Source: an uncultured Pelagibacteraceae bacterium | GTDB taxonomy: Bacteria; Pseudomonadota; Alphaproteobacteria; Pelagibacterales; Pelagibacteraceae | Direction: 5' to 3' | Assembly (NCBI GenBank): GCA_902559305.1 | Contig: CACEHK010000010.1 | Coordinates: 1 to 33,640, forward strand | Length of the DNA stretch: 33,640 nucleotides | Shown: piece by piece, positions 17,014 to 24,070 of the stretch | Numbering within the stretch: the stretch's first letter is position 1 | How the letters are laid out: each line of letters opens with the position of its first letter | Notes under the pieces: generated by a model | What the model was told of the DNA's origin: nothing | The model's input: the letters and a program-made list of their open reading frames with translations, nothing else | Databases searched by the model: none | Position numbers and translations under genes: made by a program

Positions 17014-18274
17014 AATATTAGACTGCAAAAAATTGAATTACTTATCTAGATTAAAACTTATTCTTAATAAAAGAAGATCAGGAAGCAAAATTAATACTAA
17101 TATCGTCACTAAAATTATAAAAGATGTTAAAAAAAATAAACAAAAAGCATTATTAAAGTATGAAAAAAAATTCAGTAAAAATAACAAAATAAAACCATCC
17201 AAAAATGAAATAAATAAATCAATAAAATCTTTAGATCCAAAAATAAAAAATGCAATTGATTTTGCTTATTCTAGAATTTTAAAGTTCCATTCATTACAAA
17301 AAACTAAAAATATTAAATATTTAGATAATCAAAATAACAAAATCGAATATAAATATATGCCTATTCAATCTGTTGGAATATATGTGCCAGCAAATTTACC
17401 TTCAACATTATTAATGAATGCGATTCCTGCAAAAAAAATTGCTAGAGTAAAAAGAGTTGTACTTGCAAATCCAAGATTAAATGGAAAATTAAATCCTGCG
17501 GTAATGTATGCAGCAAAAAAGTGCGGTATCTCTGAAATCATATGTGCTGGTGGAAGCCAAGCTATTGCTAGTTTAGCATACATCCAAAGAGTAAATAAAA
17601 TTATTGGACCAGGTAACGATTATGTTGCAAGGGCCAAACAAGAAGTTTTTGGAGATGTTGGAATTGAAGGAATGATAGCAGGACCAAGTGAAATTACTAT
17701 TGTTGCAGATAAAAATACTAATTTGAATGAAGTCCTTACTTCCATGATCAGTCAAGCCGAACATGATAATAACGCACAATGCATATTGATAACAAATAAC
17801 TTAAATTTAATTAAATCAATACGTAAATTTTTAAATAATGAGTTAAATAAAATACCTAGAAAAGCAATAGCAAAAAAAAGTTTGTTAAAAAATGGTTTAA
17901 TAATTAGAACTTATAATAATAAACAAATAGCAGATTCAATTAATGAAATTGCACCGGAACATTTAGAATTAAATATAAAAAATTATAAAAAAATAATTAA
18001 GAAAATTTATAATGCTGGCAGTATTATGCTTGGAAAATATTCTCCAATGTCCGCTGCTGATTATGCTATTGGACCAACACACTGTCTTCCAACTCTAGGA
18101 TCAGCAAAATTTTCTTCAGGACTTAATGTTTACGAATTTTATAAAAAAACAAGCTATATAAGATTATCAAAAAAAGGCATTGAAGTTATTGGTAAGAAAG
18201 CTATAACTCTTGCCGAGTATGAAGGTTTAATTGGTCATGCTCAAAGTATAAAATCTAGAATAAGGAGAAGTTAA
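17006..18274 (+). CDS. hisD: Histidinol dehydrogenase
   Basis: This zinc enzyme oxidises histidinol to histidine in two NAD-dependent steps. The 422-aa protein shows the NAD site [25 protein letters not shown], the [11 protein letters not shown] segment, [10 protein letters not shown] (metal and substrate ligands) and GPTHCLPT near the C terminus. The [14 protein letters not shown] segment is a few residues shorter than the usual YVPGGTxxYPSSVLM loop. It overlaps the DUF2948 gene by 8 bases and is separate from hisS-hisZ-hisG further on. Identification is secure. Confidence 0.96.
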   Translation: MIKILDCKKLNYLSRLKLILNKRRSGSKINTNIVTKIIKDVKKNKQKALLKYEKKFSKNNKIKPSKNEINKSIKSLDPKIKNAIDFAYSRILKFHSLQKTKNIKYLDNQNNKIEYKYMPIQSVGIYVPANLPSTLLMNAIPAKKIARVKRVVLANPRLNGKLNPAVMYAAKKCGISEIICAGGSQAIASLAYIQRVNKIIGPGNDYVARAKQEVFGDVGIEGMIAGPSEITIVADKNTNLNEVLTSMISQAEHDNNAQCILITNNLNLIKSIRKFLNNELNKIPRKAIAKKSLLKNGLIIRTYNNKQIADSINEIAPEHLELNIKNYKKIIKKIYNAGSIMLGKYSPMSAADYAIGPTHCLPTLGSAKFSSGLNVYEFYKKTSYIRLSKKGIEVIGKKAITLAEYEGLIGHAQSIKSRIRRS

Positions 18275-18276
18275 AT

Positions 18277-18492
18277 TTGACAAAACAAGATACACTTGAA
18301 TTTAAAGGAAAAGTTATTGACTTACTTCCTAATGCTATGTTTCGTGTACAATTAGAGAATAATCATATAATTACTGCGCATACAGCTGGAAAATTAAGAA
18401 AGAATAGAATTCGTGTATTGCAAGGAGATAATGTAACAGTTGAAGTTACTCCTTATGATTTAACAAAAGGTAGAATAATTTTTAGATTTTAA
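18277..18492 (+). CDS. infA: Translation initiation factor IF-1
   Basis: This is a 71-aa OB-fold protein that occupies the ribosomal A site during initiation. The sequence has the IF-1 pattern: [20 protein letters not shown], then [17 protein letters not shown] and [13 protein letters not shown]. The start appears to be TTG at 18277, with AAGGAG about 9 bases upstream (18263-18268); no ATG is available at a sensible place. It lies 2 bases after hisD and 3 bases before tRNA-Phe, so its transcript probably runs into the tRNA and is ended or processed there. Confidence 0.95.
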   Translation: MTKQDTLEFKGKVIDLLPNAMFRVQLENNHIITAHTAGKLRKNRIRVLQGDNVTVEVTPYDLTKGRIIFRF

Positions 18493-18495
18493 AAT

Positions 18496-18570
18496 GGCCT
18501 TGTAGCTCAGTAGTAGAGCAGTACCCTGAAAAGGTATGTGTCGTAAGTGCGATTCTTACCAAGGCCACCA
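18496..18570 (+). tRNA. tRNA-Phe (anticodon GAA), unusual elbow
   Basis: A cloverleaf of 75 bases with encoded CCA. The acceptor is GGCCTTG/CAAGGCC, the D stem GCTC/GAGC, the anticodon stem GTACC/GGTAT with loop CTGAAAA (anticodon GAA), and the T stem GTAAG/CTTAC. The D loop AGTAGTA lacks the GG pair (position 18 reads A) and the T loop is TGCGATT, with G at position 55 where U is nearly universal. The gene sits 3 bases after the infA stop and so is probably transcribed with it. A T6 run follows at about 18583-18588. Confidence 0.95.
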
Positions 18571-18636
18571 TAATTCCTTCAGTTTTTTACTATCTTATTG
18601 CTTGCATTAAATTTTAAAATCTAATAACTAATGTCC

Positions 18637-18653
18637 AAGCTAAATTTTAGCTT
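18637..18653 (+). promoter_or_regulatory. Small hairpin in the leader of the cold-shock gene
   Basis: AAGCTAA and TTAGCTT form a 7-bp stem with a three-base loop, 30 bases before the cold-shock ATG. The 112-base gap between tRNA-Phe and this gene is long for this genome, as expected for a cold-shock leader, and the hairpin is the only clear structure I see in it. A regulatory role is inferred. Confidence 0.3.
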
Positions 18654-18682
18654 AAGTTAATAACAATAAAAGAAAGAGTAAT

Positions 18683-18892
18683 ATGAGTCTAAAAGGTAAA
18701 GTAAAATGGTTCAATGGCAAAAAAGGTTATGGTTTCATTGAACGTGAAGATAAAGAAAAAGATGTATTCGTACATGCTTCAGCTGTAAGAGAAGCTGGTT
18801 TAAGATTTTTAAACGAAGGTGACGAACTTACATTTGAAGTTGAAGACGGAGATAAAGGTCCTTCAGCAGTTAAACTGCAAAAAACCTCTTAA
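18683..18892 (+). CDS. Cold-shock domain protein (CspA family)
   Basis: This 69-aa single-stranded nucleic-acid-binding protein consists of one cold-shock domain. RNP1 is visible as KKGYGFIE (14-21) and RNP2 as DVFVHASA (29-36), preceded by KGKVKWFNG. Such proteins act as RNA chaperones. It has its own leader of about 110 bases, an AAAGAAAGAG Shine-Dalgarno-like stretch before the ATG, and is followed by a strong 22-bp hairpin, so it is probably a monocistronic, abundant message. Confidence 0.93.
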   Translation: MSLKGKVKWFNGKKGYGFIEREDKEKDVFVHASAVREAGLRFLNEGDELTFEVEDGDKGPSAVKLQKTS

Positions 18893-18906
18893 TTCTAATT
18901 CAAATA

Positions 18907-18956
18907 AATTGTATAGGAGTATTCTTAGATTTAATCTAAGCTATTCCTATACAATT
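18907..18956 (+). terminator. Long hairpin after the cold-shock gene (terminator or mRNA-stabilising)
   Basis: Bases 18907-18921 pair with 18942-18956 over 15 bp (one G-U), and after a small asymmetric bulge CTTAGAT pairs with ATCTAAG around a TTA loop, giving about 22 bp in total. It begins 15 bases after the stop codon. No uniform T tract follows directly (TCTTCC), so it may act as a 3' protective structure or RNase III substrate rather than a classic intrinsic terminator. Confidence 0.55.
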
Positions 18957-18996
18957 CTTCCTTGCATTTATATTTTTAAATGTTAATAAACCGTCA

Positions 18997-19075
18997 ATGA
19001 TTAAAAAAAATAAAACACTTGTTTTATCACACAGACACCATTTTCATGCTGGCTGCACGCTAGCAATTTAATCAT
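18997..19075 (+). ncRNA. Candidate structured RNA (three-way junction) upstream of tRNA-His
   Basis: A 9-bp closing stem (18997-19005 with 19067-19075) encloses two hairpins. The first is ATAAAAC/GTTTTAT with loop ACTT (19010-19027). The second is TGCTGGC/GCTAGCA with loop TGCAC (19047-19065). The linker between them contains CACACAGACACCA. The region lies in the largest gap of the window (18893-19122) and has no open reading frame. I match it to no known RNA family. An AT-rich background makes weak stems common, but the GC-rich second hairpin is less likely to be chance. Confidence 0.3.
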
Positions 19076-19090
19076 ATAATAAATTTAAAT

Positions 19091-19099
19091 TTATCCACA
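19091..19099 (+). promoter_or_regulatory. Perfect DnaA-box sequence before tRNA-His
   Basis: TTATCCACA matches the consensus DnaA box exactly. It lies within the spacer just upstream of a -10-like TATAAA (19105-19110) that would start transcription near 19117, six bases before tRNA-His. DnaA control of the tRNA-His-hisS operon is possible, but a single box is weak evidence. Confidence 0.3.
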
Positions 19100-19104
19100 T
19101 TTAG

Positions 19105-19110
19105 TATAAA
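19105..19110 (+). promoter_or_regulatory. Candidate -10 element for tRNA-His-hisS-hisZ-hisG
   Basis: TATAAA sits about 12 bases before the tRNA 5' end at 19123, the expected distance for a start site just upstream of a tRNA. The -35 region (around 19082-19088, AATTTAA) is poor, so any promoter would rely on the -10 or an activator. Confidence 0.35.
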
Positions 19111-19122
19111 ACAGTAAAAGGA

Positions 19123-19197
19123 GCTGACGTCGTATAACAGTTATTACTCCCGCCTGTGGAGCGGGCTATCTGGGTGCGATTCCCAGCGTCAGTACCA
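19123..19197 (+). tRNA. tRNA-His (anticodon GTG) lacking G-1
   Basis: A 75-base cloverleaf with encoded CCA. The acceptor is GCTGACG/CGTCAGT with a G1-U72 wobble, the discriminator is A73, the D stem is weak (GTA/TAC), the anticodon stem is CCCGC/GCGGG with loop CTGTGGA (anticodon GTG), and the T stem is CTGGG/CCCAG. The base before G1 is A, so no G-1 is encoded. Loss of G-1 with a changed position 73 is reported for many alphaproteobacteria including Pelagibacter. The T loop is TGCGATT (G55) and D-loop position 18 reads A, as in tRNA-Phe. hisS begins 4 bases after the CCA. Confidence 0.95.
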
Positions 19198-19201
19198 AAA
19201 A

Positions 19202-20593
19202 ATGGAAAAAGAACAAAAATTAATACCTGATTTACCTTCTGGGTTTGAAGACAGATGGAATAAAAAATTAGCTGTCAAAAAAAAGCTAATCAACTCTATT
19301 GAGGCTAATTTTTCAAAATATGGTTTTGCACCATTAGAAACACCATCTTTTGAAAAAAGTATAAATATAGGATCATTTTTGGCAGATGATGAGGCCAATC
19401 CTATGTCTGATGTTTTTTCTTTTAAAAATGACAACGAACAAATAACATTGAGATATGATTTAAGTAGCCCCCTAAGCAGATTTGTTGCACAAAATTACAG
19501 GGATTTAGCTTTTCCATTTAAGAGATATGCAATTGGAAACGTTTGGAGAAATGAAAAAAGTGGGAACGCAAGATACAGAGAATTTACCCAAGCAGATGTC
19601 GATATAATTGGTAATACAAATAAAGCTCAATCAGACGCAGAAATTTGCAATGTAATAATCAGCACACTTTTAAATTGTGGGCTTAAAAAAGATCAATTTA
19701 ATGTTTCCATAAGTAATAGAAAAATAGTTCAAGGATTGATTAAGGAACTTAAAATCACCGATCAAAATCAAGAGCTTAAAGTAATCAGGGCCATAGATAA
19801 ATTAGAAAGAGTCGGAATAAAAGGTGTTGAAGACTTATTAAAAAAAGAGAGAGTAGACATATCAGGCGCGGTTACCAAGGGTGCAAATTTATCAAATGAT
19901 CAAGCATCAGAAATTTTAAATTTTATAAAAATAAAAAATATTCAAGAATTAAAGAAAGTATTGAAAAATCCAATTTCTCTAGAGGGTATAAAAGAAACGG
20001 AAGAGCTTTTAGAAATAGCCAGCCTTGGAAATTGTTCTAATCAAATTAATACAAACTTTACAATAGTGAGAGGACTTGCATATTATGATGGTTTTTGTGT
20101 TGAAACAAAACTAAATTTTAAAGTTAAAAACCCAAAAGGAAAAGAAATAGACATTGGAAGTATTGCTTCAGGAGGAAGATATGACAAGTTAATTTCAAGG
20201 TTTAAAGGAGCAGATTTTCCAGGAACTGGAATGAGTATTGGAGTGGATAGATTATTATTTGCAATAAACCAAATTAATGAAGTTAAATATAAAAGTAATG
20301 AACCAATATTAATCTGCATATTGGAAGAAAAGCTTATGCAAAATTATTATTCAATTTTAAACCTTTTAAGAGACAATGGAATAAATTCAGAATTATATCT
20401 TGATTCTTCAAAAAATTTAAAAAAACAATTAACTTATGCAGATAAAAGAGGCTGTCCCATCGCAATTATAATGGGCGAAAATGAAATTAAAGAAAATAAA
20501 ATTATTTTAAAAAAATTAACTTCTTCGAAAGAAAATGATCAAATAATTGTTTCCAAAGAAAATTTAATTAATGAAATCAAAAAACTTATCTGA
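19202..20593 (+). CDS. hisS: Histidyl-tRNA synthetase
   Basis: This class II synthetase charges tRNA-His. The 463-aa protein has motif 1 in the segment GFAPLETPSFE, motif 2 as VWRNEKSGNARYREFTQAD, the histidine-binding RGLAYYDGFCVE, and motif 3 as GTGMSIGVDRLLFAI, followed by an anticodon-binding domain. The motif 2 loop is of the alphaproteobacterial type that goes with tRNA-His lacking G-1. The ATG lies only 4 bases after the tRNA-His CCA, leaving no room for a Shine-Dalgarno site outside the tRNA itself. Its 3' end overlaps hisZ by 23 bases. Confidence 0.96.
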   Translation: MEKEQKLIPDLPSGFEDRWNKKLAVKKKLINSIEANFSKYGFAPLETPSFEKSINIGSFLADDEANPMSDVFSFKNDNEQITLRYDLSSPLSRFVAQNYRDLAFPFKRYAIGNVWRNEKSGNARYREFTQADVDIIGNTNKAQSDAEICNVIISTLLNCGLKKDQFNVSISNRKIVQGLIKELKITDQNQELKVIRAIDKLERVGIKGVEDLLKKERVDISGAVTKGANLSNDQASEILNFIKIKNIQELKKVLKNPISLEGIKETEELLEIASLGNCSNQINTNFTIVRGLAYYDGFCVETKLNFKVKNPKGKEIDIGSIASGGRYDKLISRFKGADFPGTGMSIGVDRLLFAINQINEVKYKSNEPILICILEEKLMQNYYSILNLLRDNGINSELYLDSSKNLKKQLTYADKRGCPIAIIMGENEIKENKIILKKLTSSKENDQIIVSKENLINEIKKLI

Positions 20594-21626
20594 AAAAATC
20601 CTTAGATTAATAAAGTCTAAAGGGTTCAATAATATTGAATTAGACCCAGTATTAGAAACAAAATATATTTTACAAAGATCAGGAGAGAATTTTAAAAGAT
20701 TATTGTTTTCATTTTATGATCTAAATGGAAAAGAGCTATGTCTAAGGCCAGATTTAACAATTTCATCTGTTTTAAGATATGTTCAAAATAAATCAAATAA
20801 AAAACAAAAAGTTTTTTATAGCGGTGAAGCATTTAGAAAAACTTATAGAAAACAAGATTCTATAATAAAAAATCAAATTGGTTTTGAAATATTAGGTTCA
20901 AAAGACAAACAAAAAGAAGATCGAGAAATTATAGATACTTCAATAAAAATTTTAAAAAGTAGTGGTTTTAAAAAGGGAGTTTTAAAAATTGGAAATGTTG
21001 AATTATTTAATCTCCTTATTAACAAACTTGATATTCCCAAAAGATGGAAAAATAGATTAAAAAGATATTACTGGAACGAAAGTTATTTCAATGAACTTCT
21101 AAAAAGATTAGAAACAAATTTAGATATTGATCCTGTTTTTGTTGAAATTGATAAATCAAGATATTTAAAAATGAGAAAACTTGAAAATTCAAAAGAAGTT
21201 GCAGGAAGAAGTTATAATGAAATATTAGATCGATTTGATATGAAGATAAAAGATCCAAGAAGATCATCTTCAGGTAAAATTAATACAAAAATTATTAAAG
21301 AATTTTTAAATATCAAATGTGAATTAAAAAATGCACCTAAAGTTTTAAATAAATTTTTTCAAAAATATGAACTTAATATATTTGTTGGTAAAGAGTATTT
21401 TCCAATAAATAAAAAAATTAATAAGAATTTAAGAGTAGAATTTTCAGCAGCGAGTGGAAGAGATGTAGAATTTTATAGTTCAATGATTTTTTCTATAGAA
21501 GTGAAAAAAGGCAAAAAAATTAAAAATTTTATTTCGGGTGGAAGATATGATGAATTAACAACTAACTTAGGTTTCAGAAGAGTTTCAGCGGCTGGGGCCG
21601 CTGTTAATATGAGCGTTTATGAATAA
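20571..21626 (+). CDS. hisZ: ATP phosphoribosyltransferase regulatory subunit
   Basis: HisZ is a HisRS-like paralogue without charging activity that forms a hetero-octamer with short-form HisG. The 351-aa protein has the class II-like segments LCLRPDLTISSVLRY, FYSGEAFRKTYRKQD and a C-terminal FISGGRYDEL, but lacks the C-terminal anticodon-binding domain of hisS. It overlaps hisS by 23 bases and hisG by 8. The adjacency to a short hisG confirms the assignment over a second HisRS. Confidence 0.92.
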   Translation: MKSKNLSEKILRLIKSKGFNNIELDPVLETKYILQRSGENFKRLLFSFYDLNGKELCLRPDLTISSVLRYVQNKSNKKQKVFYSGEAFRKTYRKQDSIIKNQIGFEILGSKDKQKEDREIIDTSIKILKSSGFKKGVLKIGNVELFNLLINKLDIPKRWKNRLKRYYWNESYFNELLKRLETNLDIDPVFVEIDKSRYLKMRKLENSKEVAGRSYNEILDRFDMKIKDPRRSSSGKINTKIIKEFLNIKCELKNAPKVLNKFFQKYELNIFVGKEYFPINKKINKNLRVEFSAASGRDVEFYSSMIFSIEVKKGKKIKNFISGGRYDELTTNLGFRRVSAAGAAVNMSVYE

Positions 21627-22308
21627 GAGCACTATCAACATAGGGATACCTTCTAAAGGGAGGTTGAAGAATGATACTTTAAATATTTTTAAGAGGAAAA
21701 AGTTAAGAATTTATTCAGAAAGAGGAGAAAGAGACTTATTCGGCTTTATAAAAAAATCCGATGTAAAAATTATATATTTACATGCAAGAGAATGTATTGA
21801 ACAATTATCTTTAGGAAATATAGACATTGGCTTTTCAGGTATAGATTTACTAAAGGAAAGTGAAATTAATATTCAAAATAAGATTAAAGTTATAAAAAAA
21901 TATGAATTTGGTAAGGCAAATCTTGTTCTTGCGATACCTGATTTATGGATAGATGTACAAACTTTACTTGACCTAGATGAGGTTGCAGATGAATTTAAAA
22001 AAAAGAAAAAAAAACTTTTAAGAGTTGCAACAAAATATCCTAATTTAACTAGACAATTTTTGTATTCTAAAGGAGTAACCCAATTTCAACTTGTTAAAAG
22101 TTTAGGAAGTACTGAGGTAGCTCCGTTTACAGGAACTGCAGAGGTTATATCTGATATAACTAGTACTGGAGCAACATTAAAAGCCAATAGTTTAAGGGTA
22201 TTGAAAGATGGGGAGATCTTGAAATCACAAGCTTCTATGATGCTTTCCAAATTAAGTGCTAACAAGAAGGGAATCAAAAGACTATTAAAAGTACTTTCGA
22301 ATAATTAA
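21619..22308 (+). CDS. hisG: ATP phosphoribosyltransferase, short form
   Basis: This is the first enzyme of histidine synthesis, condensing ATP and PRPP. The 229-aa protein lacks the C-terminal regulatory ACT-like domain of long HisG, consistent with dependence on HisZ next door. Family segments are IGIPSKGRLKNDTL at the N terminus, GNIDIGFSGIDLL, LRVATKYPNLTRQF, and the PRPP loop region SDITSTGATLKAN. It overlaps hisZ by 8 bases. Identification is secure. Confidence 0.95.
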   Translation: MNKSTINIGIPSKGRLKNDTLNIFKRKKLRIYSERGERDLFGFIKKSDVKIIYLHARECIEQLSLGNIDIGFSGIDLLKESEINIQNKIKVIKKYEFGKANLVLAIPDLWIDVQTLLDLDEVADEFKKKKKKLLRVATKYPNLTRQFLYSKGVTQFQLVKSLGSTEVAPFTGTAEVISDITSTGATLKANSLRVLKDGEILKSQASMMLSKLSANKKGIKRLLKVLSNN

Positions 22309-22310
22309 AA

Positions 22311-22997
22311 ATGATCTGGAATAATAAATTTAACTATCCAAAATCATCAAGATCAATCGAAGATGGATTAAGAAAATATTTGTTTAATGATGCTAAACTA
22401 CCGAGTGTTACTTCAATTTTGCAAGTAACCAAATCAGAAGAGGATAAAGCAGCAATAAAAAATTGGATTGAACGTGTTGGTTCTGCTGAAGCTAATAGAA
22501 TTAAAAATGAAGCATCAAACAGAGGTACTTCAATGCATTCTTATATAGAAGACTTTTTGAGAGGACGAATTAATGAAAGTTTTTTTGAAAGTAATGAAAA
22601 CTATAAAAATATGGCAAAAGAAATAATAGATAAAGGTATAAAAGGTAAATTAGAAGAAATATATGGAATAGAAACCACACTTCATTATCCAGAAAAATAT
22701 GCAGGCACAGCAGACCTAGTTGGTGTTTATCAAGGAAAAGAAGTAATTATAGATTTTAAACAAGCAAATAAACCAAAAAAAATTGACTATATTCAAGATT
22801 ACTTTTTACAATTAGGTGCATATACTTTGGCACATAATGTAGTTTATAAAACAAATATTACTTCAGGAGTAATTTTATTATGTACAGTAGATAATTTGTT
22901 TCAAGACTTTAAAATTGAGGGAACAGAATTAATTATGTATCAAAATTTATTTCTTGGAAGGGTAAAAAAATTTAATGAACTAAAAAATTTACCTTGA
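22311..22997 (+). CDS. PD-(D/E)XK exonuclease, MGME1/RecB-like
   Basis: This is a 228-aa single-domain nuclease. The core motifs are ordered as in RecB-family and MGME1-type exonucleases: LPSVTSILQVT (30-40), RGTSMHSYIE with His76 (71-80), GTADLVG with Asp135, IIDFKQA with Asp148 and Lys150, and QLGAY with the Q-x3-Y pair (167-171). MGME1 processes 5' and 3' single-strand flaps in mitochondria. The similarity is by motif order and flanking text; no search was run. It lies 2 bases after hisG and precedes two further DNA nuclease or recombination genes. The exact role is inferred. Confidence 0.8.
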   Translation: MIWNNKFNYPKSSRSIEDGLRKYLFNDAKLPSVTSILQVTKSEEDKAAIKNWIERVGSAEANRIKNEASNRGTSMHSYIEDFLRGRINESFFESNENYKNMAKEIIDKGIKGKLEEIYGIETTLHYPEKYAGTADLVGVYQGKEVIIDFKQANKPKKIDYIQDYFLQLGAYTLAHNVVYKTNITSGVILLCTVDNLFQDFKIEGTELIMYQNLFLGRVKKFNELKNLP

Positions 22998-23021
22998 CAT
23001 TATAAAATTAACGTTTATATT
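22994..23021 (+). promoter_or_regulatory. Probable sigma-70 promoter of rmuC
   Basis: A perfect -35 TTGACA (22994-22999), which contains the stop codon of the upstream nuclease gene, is followed after 16 bases by TATATT (23016-23021). Transcription would start near 23028, giving a leader of about 100 bases before rmuC. This is one of the clearest promoter-like sites in the window. Confidence 0.6.
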
Positions 23022-23035
23022 AGAATTACTAAATT

Positions 23036-23111
23036 AAAGTTACTTGTTTAGACACGGCGATTTAGTTTCTTTTAAGAAATTACTCCCAAATCACACTAAA
23101 CACTTAACTTT
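23036..23111 (+). promoter_or_regulatory. Structured leader of rmuC (candidate cis-regulatory RNA)
   Basis: A long stem closes the leader: AAAGTTA (23036-23042) pairs with TAACTTT (23105-23111), then a CT/CT internal loop, then TGTTTAG (23045-23051) pairs with CTAAACA (23096-23102). Inside are GATTT/AAATC (23059-23063 with 23088-23092) and a small TTTCT/AGAAA hairpin. An asymmetric loop ACACGGC and the segment TACTCCC remain unpaired. The stem ends just before the Shine-Dalgarno AAAAAAGGAG, a layout that could control translation. No ligand or known family is recognised. Confidence 0.4.
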
Positions 23112-23129
23112 TTAAAAAAGGAGTTATTG

Positions 23130-24059
23130 ATGTTGGAATATATAATTATTGGTTTTCTAGGGGTTCTTTTAGTTTTAATTTTTTTAATTTATCAAAAAAT
23201 TAATAGTGGTGACAGTCTTGGGGTAGAAAGAGCAGTAAATACAGGACTTGGAGAAATAAGAACAAAACTTACAACAATTGCAGAAACAAAAGAAAAAATT
23301 GAAGGTTTACAAGGTGATATGGTTGATTTTAAAAATCTTTTTAATAACAAAACTGAAAGAGGCAAATTTGGAGAGGAATATCTTGAAGATATCGTAAAAG
23401 ATTCAATTAATAAAAAACACTATAAATTTCAACATACATTAAGCAATGGTAAAAGACCTGACTGTTTTTTAACTTTTGGTTCCGCAGAAGAGTCAATATG
23501 TATTGATTCAAAGTTTAGCTGGGAAAATTATAAAAAAATGCATGAAGAAAAAGATGAACAAATTAAGAAAAGCTTAGCAAAATCATTTAGAGAAGATATT
23601 GAAAAACATATCAAAGATATTTCAGAAAGATATATAATTACAGGAGAGACCGCTCCTTTGGCTTTAATGTTTGTTGCTTCAGAGGGGGTTTTTAGAGATA
23701 TTGCAAAACATCCTGAAAATTTTATTAAAAAAGCCAGAGAAAAAAATGTAGTTATTGTATCTCCCGATACAATTTTTGGTTTTTTAAGAACTTATAGATT
23801 ATTAATACAAAATAGAGAAATGTACATGCTATCTGGTATTATTCAAAAACAAGTTGCAGCATTGGATGAAGATGTAGCAAGGTTATCAAAAAGGATTACT
23901 GATGCTGATATTAAACATAGTCAAATTTCAGAACTTTTTAGACAAGCAAGAACATCTGTGGAAAAAATTCAAAAGCATACATCAAAAATTGCTGAATTAG
24001 ATTTAGAAGAAAAAAAAACTAAAGAAATCGAAACAGAAGATTCAAACAAATTTCATTAA
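23130..24059 (+). CDS. rmuC: DNA recombination protein RmuC
   Basis: RmuC is a membrane-anchored protein with a PD-(D/E)XK-like nuclease fold, reported to limit inverted-repeat-induced recombination. The protein (309 aa from ATG 23130) has one N-terminal membrane helix (about 4-23), a short coiled coil, the RmuC core with KFGEEYLEDIV, NGKRPDCFLTF and CIDSKFSWENY, and a charged coiled tail. I choose ATG 23130 rather than TTG 23127 because AAAAAAGGAG lies 6 bases before the ATG. It is 11 bases ahead of the exonuclease I gene. Confidence 0.93.
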   Translation: MLEYIIIGFLGVLLVLIFLIYQKINSGDSLGVERAVNTGLGEIRTKLTTIAETKEKIEGLQGDMVDFKNLFNNKTERGKFGEEYLEDIVKDSINKKHYKFQHTLSNGKRPDCFLTFGSAEESICIDSKFSWENYKKMHEEKDEQIKKSLAKSFREDIEKHIKDISERYIITGETAPLALMFVASEGVFRDIAKHPENFIKKAREKNVVIVSPDTIFGFLRTYRLLIQNREMYMLSGIIQKQVAALDEDVARLSKRITDADIKHSQISELFRQARTSVEKIQKHTSKIAELDLEEKKTKEIETEDSNKFH

Positions 24060-24070
24060 ACAAGGAGATT

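Noticed and set aside
23127-23129. TTG start for rmuC
   Set aside because: The following ATG has the better distance to AAAAAAGGAG.
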